A stretch of 64,000 bases of DNA from Rhodococcus sp. B50 (GCF_013602415.1 NZ_WPAG02000003.1:744001-808000), one strand, 5' to 3'. Shown: positions 7,685 to 16,119, numbered from the stretch's first letter. Program-made: numbers and translations. Notes: generated by a model from the sequence alone, not told the origin.

Positions 7685-8500
7685 ATGACCGCCCCACCGC
7701 TCGTCCTCCCGGGAGACCGCCAGTGCCCGGTGCTCATTCACGTCCCGCACGCCTCTCGTGTGATCCCCCTCGAACTGCGTCCGGACCTACTGCTCACCGG
7801 TATCGAGCTCGCAGCCGAACTCGATGAAGCCACCGACACCGCCACCGACGAGATCGCAGCAGCAGCACTCCGCCACACCCGTTTGAAACCGACGACCGTG
7901 GTCAATACCCTCTCGCGACTGGTGGTCGACCCCGAACGGTTCCCCGATGCCGGCGAACCGGCCAACGCCTTCGGCCGCGGCGCCGTTTACACCCGCACCT
8001 GCACCGGCGAGCGCCTGCGCACCGAACCGTATCCACGCGCCACCGCCCTGCTCGACACCTATTTCCGTCCCTACGCCGACGCGGTTACCTCTGCGGTCGA
8101 AGACCGCCTGCAGATGTGCGGGCGCGCGGTGATCATCGACCTGCACTCCTATCCCGCCACCCCGTCCGGTTTCGAGGACCCCACCGCCGAGCGTCCGGCG
8201 CTGTGTATCGGCACCGACCGGGTGCACACCCCGCCCTGGCTGACCGAGGCCGTCCGTGGCGCATTTGCGTCCCTGCCGGAAATCGACGAGATCGGCGAGA
8301 ACACACCGTATGCGGGCAGTTACGTGCCGCTGCGCCACTACGGCCGCGACGAGCGCGTGAGTTCGGTGATGATCGAGCTACGCCGCGATGTCTACCTCCC
8401 CGACCCGCGCACCCCCGACCCCGCGCGCGTCGACCGGCTCGGCCGCGCGCTGGCCACCGTGATCGATCGGATCGCCACGCAGGTGGCCGCCGATGTGTAA
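7685..8500 (+). CDS. N-formylglutamate amidohydrolase family protein
   Basis: 271 residues of the N-formylglutamate amidohydrolase fold, a zinc peptidase-like hydrolase. Landmarks are the N-terminal VLIHVPHASRVIP, the VVNTLSRLVVDPERFPD block, RAVIIDLHSYPATPS with the metal-site Asp-x-His, and the C-terminal SVMIELRRDVYLP. In chromosomes the family ends the histidine-degradation route; here it is a plasmid-type accessory gene without hut neighbours, so the true substrate is uncertain. ATG 7685 is preceded by AAGGACC. It overlaps the next gene by 8 bases, implying coupled translation. Confidence 0.85.
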   Translation: MTAPPLVLPGDRQCPVLIHVPHASRVIPLELRPDLLLTGIELAAELDEATDTATDEIAAAALRHTRLKPTTVVNTLSRLVVDPERFPDAGEPANAFGRGAVYTRTCTGERLRTEPYPRATALLDTYFRPYADAVTSAVEDRLQMCGRAVIIDLHSYPATPSGFEDPTAERPALCIGTDRVHTPPWLTEAVRGAFASLPEIDEIGENTPYAGSYVPLRHYGRDERVSSVMIELRRDVYLPDPRTPDPARVDRLGRALATVIDRIATQVAADV

Positions 8501-9617
8501 ACCCAAGCCCGGCCCGCGCTGCACCCCGCACATGCGCGCCCGCCTCGAGCAGGCCACCGCGCGCGTCGCGGCCGCCCGCGCGCGGCTGGCCGAGCATCCG
8601 GCTCACGCGCGGGTGCAACGCCGCCTCGCCGCCGCCGAAGCCGACCACGCGCAGACCCTGGCGTTGTTCGACTCCACTCCGGGCGGCCAGGACGACCTGC
8701 GAGCCGCGATCGACGCCGCGACCGACCCGCACGACCGACGCGCGCTGACCGTACGTCTGCGAGACGCTGAAAGGCTCAGAGCCGAACAGGTCGACGCGCT
8801 GCGCCGTGCCCGAGCAGAACACACCGATGAGGAAGGAACCGACGATGAGCAACGAGGAACCGATGACGCAGGAGCGGCGCGAAGCGTTCTGGAGGACGTT
8901 CGGCTGGAGTCCGGATCTTCCGGAAGCCGAGCGGAAGGAGATCGAGGATCGGTGGACCGATCCGAAGATCGAGGAGGCCGAAGCCCTCGGCTTCTGATCA
9001 ACGGCCAGCAGATCACCCCGGTGGCCACGCATACCCTGCCCGGCGAGGTGCGCGCGAAACTCGAGTCCCGGGGGTTGTCTGCACCGCCTCTGCACGAGCT
9101 CGCGCCGGACGATTGCGGTCTGTATCGCGAGCAGATGCTCGCGCTGACCCGCAAGAACCCGCACGCCGCGTCGGTCTATGTCTACGACGAGGACGAATAC
9201 CGGGCCATGCGGCTGCTGGTGACCGACGACGGCAAGGCCGGCGTCGCCCTCAAAGGCGACGAGATCGTCTCCGCTTTCGCGCACAAGGACTGCGCACACC
9301 CGCGCGCGGCCCGCGCCATGCTCCGGCACGCCACCGCGCTCGGCGGCCGCCGCCTGGACTGCTTCGACACCGTGCTTCCGGATCTGTACGCCGATGCCGG
9401 GTTCGTGCCGGTCGCGCGGCTGAAGTGGAACGACGACTACGCCCCCGACGGCTGGGACTACGACACCTTCCGGACCTTCAATGACGGACGTCCCGATGTG
9501 GTGTTCATGGCGTATGACCCCGACCGCGTCGGTGGCATGTACACGCGTGGGGGTGGGGAGTACGTCGACGACTACGACGACGGCATCGCCCGCGCCCAGC
9601 AGTACCGGCCGCACTGA
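8493..9617 (+). CDS. acetyltransferase-like protein with coiled-coil N-terminus (possibly two fused genes)
   Basis: 374-residue frame. Residues 1-110 are an Arg/Ala-rich coiled coil (ARLEQATARVAAARARLAEH). Residues about 180-374 look like a divergent GNAT-type acyltransferase: GEVRAKLESRGLSAPPLHEL, KAGVALKGDEIVSAFAH, a LGGRRLDCFDTVLPDLYADA block and GFVPVARLKWND. Residues 112-175 are low-complexity and coincide with a well-formed small frame at 8845-8997, so this stretch may be an out-of-frame join. The acyltransferase part could start by itself at GTG 9021. A strong hairpin at 9650 ends the unit. Confidence 0.6.
   Translation: MCKPKPGPRCTPHMRARLEQATARVAAARARLAEHPAHARVQRRLAAAEADHAQTLALFDSTPGGQDDLRAAIDAATDPHDRRALTVRLRDAERLRAEQVDALRRARAEHTDEEGTDDEQRGTDDAGAARSVLEDVRLESGSSGSRAEGDRGSVDRSEDRGGRSPRLLINGQQITPVATHTLPGEVRAKLESRGLSAPPLHELAPDDCGLYREQMLALTRKNPHAASVYVYDEDEYRAMRLLVTDDGKAGVALKGDEIVSAFAHKDCAHPRAARAMLRHATALGGRRLDCFDTVLPDLYADAGFVPVARLKWNDDYAPDGWDYDTFRTFNDGRPDVVFMAYDPDRVGGMYTRGGGEYVDDYDDGIARAQQYRPH
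8845..8997 (+). CDS. small ORF nested in another frame of the 8493 gene
   Basis: 50 residues, MSNEEPMTQERREAFWRTFG to IEEAEALGF. It opens with ATG 8845 a few bases after AGGAAGGA, has a high-GC third position and ordinary acidic/aromatic composition, whereas the overlapping frame of the 8493 gene is low-complexity here. I think this small acidic protein is real. In that case the longer frame is accidental over this stretch, or the two overlap. Function unknown. Confidence 0.55.
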   Translation: MSNEEPMTQERREAFWRTFGWSPDLPEAERKEIEDRWTDPKIEEAEALGF

Positions 9618-9649
9618 CGACCTGTGTCCCGCGCGTGGTGGCCCGAATC

Positions 9650-9684
9650 CGTCCCCGCAACCGAGCGTGTCGGTTGCGGGGACG
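9650..9684 (+). terminator. 15-bp perfect hairpin, probable terminator
   Basis: CGTCCCCGCAACCGA (9650-9664) and its exact complement (9670-9684) flank a 5-base loop, 33 bases after the stop of the 8493 gene. No T-run. Confidence 0.75.
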
Positions 9685-9729
9685 GCTCGCTTTGCCGGGT
9701 TGGCCTGGGCGAAGGGCACATCCACCTGA

Positions 9730-9894
9730 ATGGGGGCTGTGCGGCACGGTCACCTCGAATTCTTTTGCGTGACGAGTGAGCAGGCGGTCCTGGAAACCTA
9801 CTCAGGCCGCTGCCTTTCGGTGCGGGTGCTGCTCACGGACGACCAAGACCGCTTCGTCGCCGGTGTGGAGTTGCCGCAGCTGGCATCTCGTTGA
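9730..9894 (+). pseudogene. truncated copy of the excisionase-type gene at 7135
   Basis: A 54-residue frame from ATG 9730 to TGA 9894. Its second half, LETYSGRCLSVRVLLTDDQD then RFVAGVELPQL, is clearly related to LGTYTWPLRSVRVLLTADYD and RLLDGVDLPPL of the protein at 7135. The frame stops exactly where the helix-turn-helix would begin, so the DNA-binding part is lost. The upstream part (HGHLEFFCVTSEQAV) is only loosely alike. It is either a decayed duplicate or a stand-alone N-terminal domain; with no clear ribosome site I favour decay. Confidence 0.6.
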
Positions 9895-9952
9895 TCTGCG
9901 GATCTCGGCTTGCTGGACATAGCGTTGGATGGGGTGGTGCCGCTGGCACGCC

Positions 9953-9987
9953 GATATCACCTATAAGTGATATCATCTGTAGGTGAT
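9953..9987 (+). promoter_or_regulatory. nested palindromic operator of the HigBA-like module
   Basis: GATATCAC (9953-9960) and GTGATATC (9967-9974) form a perfect inverted repeat around CTATAA. The outer arms ATCACCTA (9957-9964) and TAGGTGAT (9980-9987) form a second one that runs into the toxin start codon. TATAAG (9962) or TATCAT (9971) could be the -10 box. This fits autorepression by the antitoxin. Confidence 0.65.
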
Positions 9988-10339
9988 GAAGTGGGTGGTG
10001 GACGTCGAGCGAATCGAGGCGTGGTTAACGCAACTGGACGACGACTCGTACGACCAGGTGATCGCTGCACTCGAGTTGCTTGCGGAGAACGGCCCCATGT
10101 TGGGGCGGCCCTTGGTGGACACCGTGGAAACCTCGCGGCACTCGAACATGAAAGAACTACGACCGGGATCACGTGGACGATCCGAACTGCGGATTCTTTT
10201 CGCCTTCGACCCGAAGCGGTCGGCGATCATGTTGATCGCCGGGGACAAATCAGGACAGTGGAAGAAGTGGTACAAGGTGAACATTCCAATAGCCGATGAC
10301 CTCTTCGACGAACATCTCGAACAGTTGGAAGGGAAGTGA
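9983..10339 (+). CDS. higB-like: RelE/HigB-family toxin
   Basis: 118 residues (117 if ATG 9986 is used rather than GTG 9983). It has the compact RelE/ParE-type fold of phage-derived HigB toxins: helical VERIEAWLTQLDDDSYDQV, then SNMKELRPGSRGRSELRILF and SAIMLIAGDKSGQWKKWYK, the conserved KELR, R-x-L and Lys-rich strand blocks. Such toxins cleave mRNA on the ribosome. Toxin-first order, the overlap with the antitoxin and the operator on the start codon all fit the HigBA layout. The leader is very short, so translation may begin on a nearly leaderless mRNA. Confidence 0.85.
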   Translation: MMKWVVDVERIEAWLTQLDDDSYDQVIAALELLAENGPMLGRPLVDTVETSRHSNMKELRPGSRGRSELRILFAFDPKRSAIMLIAGDKSGQWKKWYKVNIPIADDLFDEHLEQLEGK

Positions 10340-10344
10340 TCGTG

Positions 10345-10650
10345 ATGGCCAAGAGTCTTGACGATATGTTGGCTCAGCGACCGGCCGACCGTGAGAAGGT
10401 GGACGCTCACAAGCAGCGGATGCGCTCGCAGGTTCGCGCGTACAAACTGAAGGAACTTCGGAAAGAGCTTCTGCTCTCACAGGGCCAGGTCGCCGACCGT
10501 CTCGGAGTCGGACAGAACCGGATCTCGAACATCGAGCGCGGCGATCTCGATCGGGTGCGGCTCGACACGCTGAAGCGGTACGTCGACGCCGTGGGTGGAT
10601 CGCTTCGGATCGAAGTCGAGGTGGGCGACAACCGGTACCAAATCGTCTGA
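10345..10650 (+). CDS. higA-like: XRE-family HigA-like antitoxin
   Basis: 101 residues with a canonical lambda-repressor-type HTH in the middle: LSQGQVADRLGVGQNRISNI followed by ERGDLDRVRLDTLKRYVDAVGG. It should neutralise the upstream toxin and repress the shared promoter at the 9953-9987 palindromes. ATG 10345 is chosen since AGGGAAG precedes it by about 8 bases; GTG 10336, overlapping the toxin stop, is also possible. Very similar length and layout to HigA antitoxins of the HigB-first class. Confidence 0.87.
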   Translation: MAKSLDDMLAQRPADREKVDAHKQRMRSQVRAYKLKELRKELLLSQGQVADRLGVGQNRISNIERGDLDRVRLDTLKRYVDAVGGSLRIEVEVGDNRYQIV

Positions 10651-10947
10651 TCCTCTGTTTCCCGCACGTGCTCACGGACTCCCGCGGAGTGCGCCGCCAC
10701 GTGCCGTACGCGGGCAAGAGCCATGCCGACCTCTCCTGGCCGCGGAAGGCGCACTATCAGTGCGGAGGTGTCACTCCGCTCGCGCTTCCCTGCACCGGAG
10801 GAATTCCTCGAGCCTCTCCTTCCGGCGGTTGTCGACCGCCCGCCGGTTCTCCCCGGCGTGCCTCGACCGACTGGGGCCGGGGGCCACGGGCACCGACACG
10901 GCCGGGGATGTCGCTCTCTCGCACTCGTTCGTGCAAAGGTGTGGCTC
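10651..10947. other. intergenic stretch
   Basis: No convincing gene. The frame starting near 10668 (VLTDSRGVRRHVPYAGKSHA) looks briefly coding but soon becomes Pro/Arg-rich; it could be a gene fragment. Confidence 0.4.
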
Positions 10948-11505
10948 ATGGCTGTCGCTGCGGGTCCGGCTCGGTGGTGGACCGTGCTGTCGGTGGTGAC
11001 CGCGATCCTGGTCGGGCTGGTGTGCTGTGTGATCGTGTGGGCGTTCCTGCCGCCGGTCGTCTTCTTCCCGTGGTTCGCTCTTGCAGCCTGGGTTCTTTTG
11101 ATTCTGGGTGCGGTGTGGTTGGTGCTCGGGGTGGTCGGCTGGTTCAAGTTTCGCGCTCTGCGCGTCACCACGATCGCGCCGGTGGTGGTGCTTGCTACCG
11201 CAGGGTTGGTGATGTTGTCGGTCCCCTCGACGGTGGCGTTCGCGGTGTCGAAGGGTTCTCTGGCCGCAGCGGCGGCGCCATGTGTGCAGACGTGGGACGA
11301 TCGGCGGATCGGGATGTACCAGGTGCGGCGGATCCAACCGGTCGACGGCGGGTGTCTGTTCTACATCGAAGGCGGTCTGATCGACTCGATCGGACTGGCC
11401 TACCTGCCCGAAGGCGCACCATATCTGGGCAAACCCCGCCACGACGGGGACATCGGGTACACGCCGTACCGCGGCGACTGGTATCGATTCGTTCAACGCT
11501 TCTAA
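10948..11505 (+). CDS. multi-pass membrane protein with exposed C-terminal domain
   Basis: 186 residues. Three membrane segments occupy residues 10-35, 42-65 and 75-95 (VVTAILVGLVCCVIVW, WVLLILGAVWLVLGVV, IAPVVVLATAGLVML). An outer domain follows with IGMYQVRRIQPVDGGCLFYI, GLAYLPEGAP and GDWYRF. The same architecture and signature occur in the protein at 38124-38768, so the two are paralogues. ATG 10948 has AAAGG 10 bases upstream; in-frame upstream codons give Pro/Arg-rich sequence. Function unknown; the family looks like a small actinobacterial envelope protein. Confidence 0.68.
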   Translation: MAVAAGPARWWTVLSVVTAILVGLVCCVIVWAFLPPVVFFPWFALAAWVLLILGAVWLVLGVVGWFKFRALRVTTIAPVVVLATAGLVMLSVPSTVAFAVSKGSLAAAAAPCVQTWDDRRIGMYQVRRIQPVDGGCLFYIEGGLIDSIGLAYLPEGAPYLGKPRHDGDIGYTPYRGDWYRFVQRF

Positions 11506-11508
11506 GGT

Positions 11509-11751
11509 CTGCCGATCGAGTCGACCGCCCGCACCGGTACGACTGTGCGGGTCGGAGCCGATCCCGACGCCTGGTGGCTCGGCCCGCGCCGGGTCCACCT
11601 CGGCGGCGACCCCGCGAAATGGCGCCGCATCCCCGCCACGTCGTGGGCGCCGAACAGGACGATCTGCAGGTCGGAGCCTATGCCGTTCTGTGTCGGACTC
11701 ACCTCATCACCCCTGACTCGAAAACCGCTGGCGTTGCGGCAGACTGTCTAA
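11509..11751 (+). pseudogene. 3' remnant of a gene related to 33842-34879
   Basis: The sequence reads LPIESTARTGTTVRVGADPD and then AWWLGPRRVHLGGDPAKWRR, matching block for block the C-terminus of the 345-residue protein at 33842 (LPLSAHTGASVLAGWDPD, then FWLDPRLVRVDGRPVEWHR, ending WAP). It has no start codon or upstream domain, begins right after the stop of the membrane-protein gene, and runs into unrelated sequence before the stop at 11751. It is a leftover of a deleted paralogue. Confidence 0.65.
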
Positions 11752-13164
11752 ATGCTGTTGACCATCTCCGCTGAACGCTCACCGGCACTCGAGGCTCCGA
11801 GTGACGTGGGTTACCTGCTGCACAAGCACCCGGATCGGATGCAATCGTTCAGCGTGTACGGGGGAACAGCGCACGTGTTCTACCCGGAGGTCAGCAGCGA
11901 GAAGTGCACAGTCGCACTGGTCCTCGAGGTTGATCCGGTCGCGTTGGTGCGTGGACGGTCCGGTTCGAACGACGGTTTCGCGTTGGGCCAGTACGTCAAC
12001 GATCGGCCCTACGTGGCGTCGTCTTTGATGTCGGTGGCACTGGGCAAAGTATTTCGGTCGGCGCTGAACGGGCGCTGCGTCGGCCACGAAGAACTCGTCG
12101 ATTCGGCGCTCGACCTGACGATCTCGCTGCCCGCCGTCCCCGGAAATCCTGACCTGGTGCGACGGTTGTTCTCCCCGATGGGGTGGGACGTCGCCGCGAC
12201 ACCGATCGGGCTGGACGCCACCCGCCCGGAGTGGGGCGATGCACCGTTGGTGTCGTTGACCCTCGTCGGGTCGCTGCGTCTGGCCGACGCGCTGAACCAT
12301 CTTTATGTGTTGCTGCCGGTGCTCGATGACACCAAGCACTACTGGGTCGGCGACGACGAGGTCGACAAGCTGATACGGGCCGGCGCGGGCTGGCTGAGCA
12401 CCCACCCGGAGCGGGACGTGGTGACACATCGGTATCTGGCTCACCAACGTGGACTGAAGGCCGCCGCACTACAACGACTCGCCGAGCTCGATGACCGACC
12501 GGTCGAGGACGGGGTCGACGATGCGGAACCCGTCCTCGCCCGGCCGCTGGTCCGCATGCGTCACGATGCTGTGCTCGAGGTGGTGCGCGCCCTTCGCCCC
12601 ACCTCGATCGCCGATCTGGGGTGCGGGTCCGGTGCCCTCCTGGGATCGCTGCTCGAGGTGCAGGGTGTGGCGCGGGTGATCGGCACCGAAGTCTCCGATG
12701 CGTCGTTGTCGACGGCTGCCAAGCGTCTCCATGTCGACCGGATGACCGAGCGGCAGTCCGAGCGGTTGACGTTGTTGTTGTCGTCGTTGCAGTACGAGGA
12801 CGACCGCCTGGGCGGTCTCGACCTGGTGATTCTCATGGAGGTCATCGAACACATCGACCCGGAACGGTTGCCGGCGGTCGTGGGAAACGTCTTCGGGGCG
12901 ATGCGACCGCGTCATGTCGTGGTCACCACACCGAACAGCGAGTACAACGTGCGGTACCCCGCGCTGGCCCGCGGTGGCTTCCGCCATCCGGATCACCGCT
13001 TCGAGTGGACACGCGAGCAGTTCGCGGCGTGGACCCGTGCCGTGGGTGAAGCGCACGACTACGAGGTTGTCCTGCAGCCGGTGGGAGACTGCGATCCGCA
13101 GGTCGGGTCGCCCACTCAGATGGCTGTGTTCAGTCTGCGCGGACAATCGGAGGACGCAGCGTGA
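11752..13164 (+). CDS. hen1: Hen1, 3'-terminal RNA ribose 2'-O-methyltransferase
   Basis: 470-residue bacterial Hen1. The N-terminal 240 residues are the Hen1-specific domain (DVGYLLHKHPDRMQSFSVYG is its hallmark opening, SALDLTISLPAVP in the middle). The C-terminal half is a SAM methyltransferase: ADLGCGSGALLGSLL near residue 286, then the metal-binding E-x-x-E-H site in ILMEVIEHIDPE near 362 and RHVVVTTPNSEYN with the next catalytic His near 387. Hen1 2'-O-methylates the broken RNA end before ligation, so the repaired tRNA resists a second cut at that site. GTG of the partner kinase-phosphatase overlaps its stop by 4 bases, so the two are translated together. Confidence 0.96.
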   Translation: MLLTISAERSPALEAPSDVGYLLHKHPDRMQSFSVYGGTAHVFYPEVSSEKCTVALVLEVDPVALVRGRSGSNDGFALGQYVNDRPYVASSLMSVALGKVFRSALNGRCVGHEELVDSALDLTISLPAVPGNPDLVRRLFSPMGWDVAATPIGLDATRPEWGDAPLVSLTLVGSLRLADALNHLYVLLPVLDDTKHYWVGDDEVDKLIRAGAGWLSTHPERDVVTHRYLAHQRGLKAAALQRLAELDDRPVEDGVDDAEPVLARPLVRMRHDAVLEVVRALRPTSIADLGCGSGALLGSLLEVQGVARVIGTEVSDASLSTAAKRLHVDRMTERQSERLTLLLSSLQYEDDRLGGLDLVILMEVIEHIDPERLPAVVGNVFGAMRPRHVVVTTPNSEYNVRYPALARGGFRHPDHRFEWTREQFAAWTRAVGEAHDYEVVLQPVGDCDPQVGSPTQMAVFSLRGQSEDAA

Positions 13165-15656
13165 GCGAGTTGACCATTCCCGAGCTGTCGCTGGTCGTGC
13201 TGATCGGTGTCAGCGGATCGGGCAAGTCGACGTTCGCGGCGACTCATTTCGCTGCGACCGAAGTCGTCTCCAGTGATGAGTGCCGGGCGCTGGTCTCGGA
13301 TGACCCGAACGATCAGGGCGCGACGACCGATGCCTTCGAGGTGCTCGAGTTCATTGCCGGTAAGCGTCTTTCGCGTGGCCGGTTGACCGTCATCGACGCG
13401 ACCAACGTGCAGGCGTCAGCGCGCCGGTCGCTGCTGGCGTTGGCCAAGGCGCACGATGTGCTGCCGGTGGCGATTGTGCTGGATCTACCGGTAGGACTCG
13501 CTGGTGAGCGTAACGCCGCACGTCCGGATCGTAATTTCGCGGCTCATGTCATCAAACGCCAGCACGACCAATTGCGCCGATCGATGCGCGGTCTCAAACG
13601 CGAGGGCTTCCGCACGATCCATGTCCTGGACTCGATCGAGGCCGTGGAGCAGGCATCGATTGTGCGCACCCGCCTGTTCAACGACCGGCGGGACGAGCAT
13701 GGACCGTTCGACGTGATCGGCGACGTTCACGGTTGTCGGGAAGAGCTGGAGATACTGCTCGACCGGCTGGGATATGTGATCGTGCGTGACGGCGAAGGCC
13801 GAGCGGTCGACGCCGCGCACCCGGATGGTCGGCGGGCGGTGTTCGTGGGCGATGTGATCGACCGCGGCCCGGACTCGCCGGGCGTGTTGCGTCTGGTGAT
13901 GGGCATGGTGGCGAGCACGAACGCCTTGTGTGTGTCCGGCAATCACGAGGCCAAACTGGCCCGGGCGCTGGGTCGTGGGGACGTCAAGGCCACGCACGGT
14001 CTGCAGGAGACGCTCGAGCAGCTCTCGCACGAAGACGAGACGTTCGTCATCGAGACACGGCAGTTCTGTGACGCGCTGGTGGCGCACTACGTCCTCGACG
14101 ACGGCAAGCTGGTGGTGGCACACGCGGGTCTGAAGGAGAAGTACCACGGTCGGGCCTCGGGTCGGGTCCGGGCGTTCGCCCTCTACGGCGACACCAGTGG
14201 GGAGACCGATGAGTTCGGCCTTCCGGTTCGGTATCCGTGGGCCGAGGACTACCGCGGGTCTGCAACGGTCCTGTACGGGCACACCCCGGTACCGGAGGTG
14301 GAATGGGTCAACAACACGATGTGCCTGGACACCGGCTGTGTGTTCGGTGGCAGCCTGACCGCGTTGCGCTACCCCGAACGGGAGATCGTCTCGGTGCCGT
14401 CCCTGCGGATGTACTACGAGCCGATCCGCCCGTTGGCTCCGCCCGAGCGTGATCCGCAGGTCTTGAAGCTGTCTGATGTGCTCGGTCACCGCGTGATCGA
14501 GACCGAACACATGGGTCGGATCTCGTTGCGGGAGGAGAACGCGGCCGGGGCGCTGGAGGTGATGAGCAGGTTCGCCATCGCGCCGGCCGATCTGCTCTAT
14601 CTGCCTCCGACGATGTCGCCGGTCGACAGCTCACCACGAGACGGACTGCTCGAACACCCCGACGAGGCGTTCGACCATTACGCGAAACACTCCGTCGGCC
14701 GGGTGATGTGCGAGGAGAAGCACATGGGCTCGCGGGCGATCGTGCGGGTGACCGTCGACGGGACCGGTGTCATCTATTCCCGCACGGGCCGTGCGTTCTT
14801 CGATGCCGATCGGCAGTCGGCTGTGCTGTCTCGGGTCGCCGATGCCCTCGCCGCGGCAGGGGTGTGGGCGGACCTCGGTGCGAGCTGGTTACTGCTCGAT
14901 GCCGAGATAGTGCCGTGGACCGCGAAAGCCGAGGCGATGATTCGCGAGCAGTACGCGAAAGTCGGGGCTGCGGCCACAACCTCCCTGCCGGCGACCGTCG
15001 CGGTGCTCGAGGCAGCCGCAGCGCGAGGCGCCGACGTCGCCGACCTGCTCACCAGGACGCGTTCGCGGGCCGCCAACGCCGAACTTTTCGTGGACTCCTA
15101 TCGCCACTACGTGCAACCGATCGACAACGCGCTGGGCATCCAGGTGGCACCTTTCCAGATTCTGGCCGGCGACAGTGCTACCTACGAAAGGCGTCACCAT
15201 CAGTGGCATCTGGATCTGGCCGACCGGCTCGTCGCCGCAGACCCGGAGCTGTTCCGGCCCACCCGCAGGCTCGTCGTCGAGACAGCCGACGACGCGTCTC
15301 GTGCCGCGGGGGTGAGGTGGTGGGAGGACCTCACCGCCGGCGGTGGTGAGGGCATGGTGGTCAAGCCGTTCGACAATCTCGTCCGTGGCCGGAAGGGGCT
15401 CGTGCAGCCGGGTCTGAAGGTGCGTGGGCGTGAATACCTGCGGATCATCTACGGCGCCGATTACACCGACCCGGCGACGTTGGCCCGGCTCAAGCAGCGC
15501 AACCTCGGCACGAAACGATCGATGGCATTGCGTGAGTACGCCCTCGGCCTCGAGGCTCTGCGCCGTGCTGTCAGCGGCGAGCCCGTCTGGCGCATCCACC
15601 AGTGTGTGTTCGGTGTGCTCGCCATGGAATCCGAACCCGTCGACCCGCGTCTGTGA
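13161..15656 (+). CDS. pnkp: Pnkp, polynucleotide kinase-phosphatase (RNA repair)
   Basis: 831 residues with the three Pnkp modules in order. The kinase has the P-loop GVSGSGKST at residues 16-24. The metallophosphoesterase has GDVHG near 186, GDVIDRGPDS near 228 and GNHE near 260. The ligase-like adenylyltransferase has EEKHMGSRAIV near 517, supplying the nucleotidyl-acceptor Lys, with later WEDLTAGGGEGMVVKPFDN. Pnkp heals both broken RNA ends and, with Hen1, seals ribotoxin-cut tRNA. Length is typical. It overlaps hen1 upstream (GTGA) and the small gene downstream (GTG 15653 inside its TGA). Confidence 0.96.
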   Translation: MSELTIPELSLVVLIGVSGSGKSTFAATHFAATEVVSSDECRALVSDDPNDQGATTDAFEVLEFIAGKRLSRGRLTVIDATNVQASARRSLLALAKAHDVLPVAIVLDLPVGLAGERNAARPDRNFAAHVIKRQHDQLRRSMRGLKREGFRTIHVLDSIEAVEQASIVRTRLFNDRRDEHGPFDVIGDVHGCREELEILLDRLGYVIVRDGEGRAVDAAHPDGRRAVFVGDVIDRGPDSPGVLRLVMGMVASTNALCVSGNHEAKLARALGRGDVKATHGLQETLEQLSHEDETFVIETRQFCDALVAHYVLDDGKLVVAHAGLKEKYHGRASGRVRAFALYGDTSGETDEFGLPVRYPWAEDYRGSATVLYGHTPVPEVEWVNNTMCLDTGCVFGGSLTALRYPEREIVSVPSLRMYYEPIRPLAPPERDPQVLKLSDVLGHRVIETEHMGRISLREENAAGALEVMSRFAIAPADLLYLPPTMSPVDSSPRDGLLEHPDEAFDHYAKHSVGRVMCEEKHMGSRAIVRVTVDGTGVIYSRTGRAFFDADRQSAVLSRVADALAAAGVWADLGASWLLLDAEIVPWTAKAEAMIREQYAKVGAAATTSLPATVAVLEAAAARGADVADLLTRTRSRAANAELFVDSYRHYVQPIDNALGIQVAPFQILAGDSATYERRHHQWHLDLADRLVAADPELFRPTRRLVVETADDASRAAGVRWWEDLTAGGGEGMVVKPFDNLVRGRKGLVQPGLKVRGREYLRIIYGADYTDPATLARLKQRNLGTKRSMALREYALGLEALRRAVSGEPVWRIHQCVFGVLAMESEPVDPRL

Positions 15657-16072
15657 ACGACTCGATAGCCGACCCAGAGTTCTTGCTGCTGAACCGCGAA
15701 CGCCAGTTCGCGCTCGAACGCGACCGGCGACACTGGTTCACCACCGCGGTTACCGAGGTGCCACTGCGTACGCGGGTGCCGATGGATTTCACCCCCGATC
15801 GGGTACCGTCCCATGATCCGCAGACCGGGGCGTTCGACGCGGGAAACGACCTGACGATGCTCTCGCGACGGCCCCGCAGCGCCGACGGGTGGGAACCATC
15901 ATGGGGTGCGCGCTTCTACGTCTGGTCGAATCCCGACTGGGACTGGGCAGCCGGGATGCTTCGCGGCGACCTCGATGACGACACCATCGCCGGTCTTCAA
16001 GCCATGCTGCATCCGGGCGAACCCGTCGATCGACAACGCCGCATCGACAAGGACGGGCGACGTCGGCGATAA
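15653..16072 (+). CDS. small protein coupled to pnkp; relative of the C-terminal half of the 22442 protein
   Basis: 139 residues from GTG 15653, which overlaps the pnkp stop, so it is the third cistron of the RNA-repair operon. After an N-terminal helix (LLLNRERQFALERDRRHWF) come PMDFTPDRVPSHDPQTGAF, then RRPRSADGW, WSNPDWDWAAGMLRGDLDDD and LHPGEPV. The protein at 22442-23473 carries the same ordered blocks in its last 130 residues (LMDFTPRLVELTDPQSGAF, RRPRSSTPW, TTDFDWACQIYRGTLDD, LHPHESV). No enzymatic motif is evident. Either it is a new partner of Pnkp-Hen1 or an orphan gene riding in the operon. Confidence 0.75.
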   Translation: MNDSIADPEFLLLNRERQFALERDRRHWFTTAVTEVPLRTRVPMDFTPDRVPSHDPQTGAFDAGNDLTMLSRRPRSADGWEPSWGARFYVWSNPDWDWAAGMLRGDLDDDTIAGLQAMLHPGEPVDRQRRIDKDGRRRR

Positions 16073-16119
16073 CCCCTGTGCTCCGATCACTCGGAACACC
16101 TCGAGCTACTCGTATCCGG

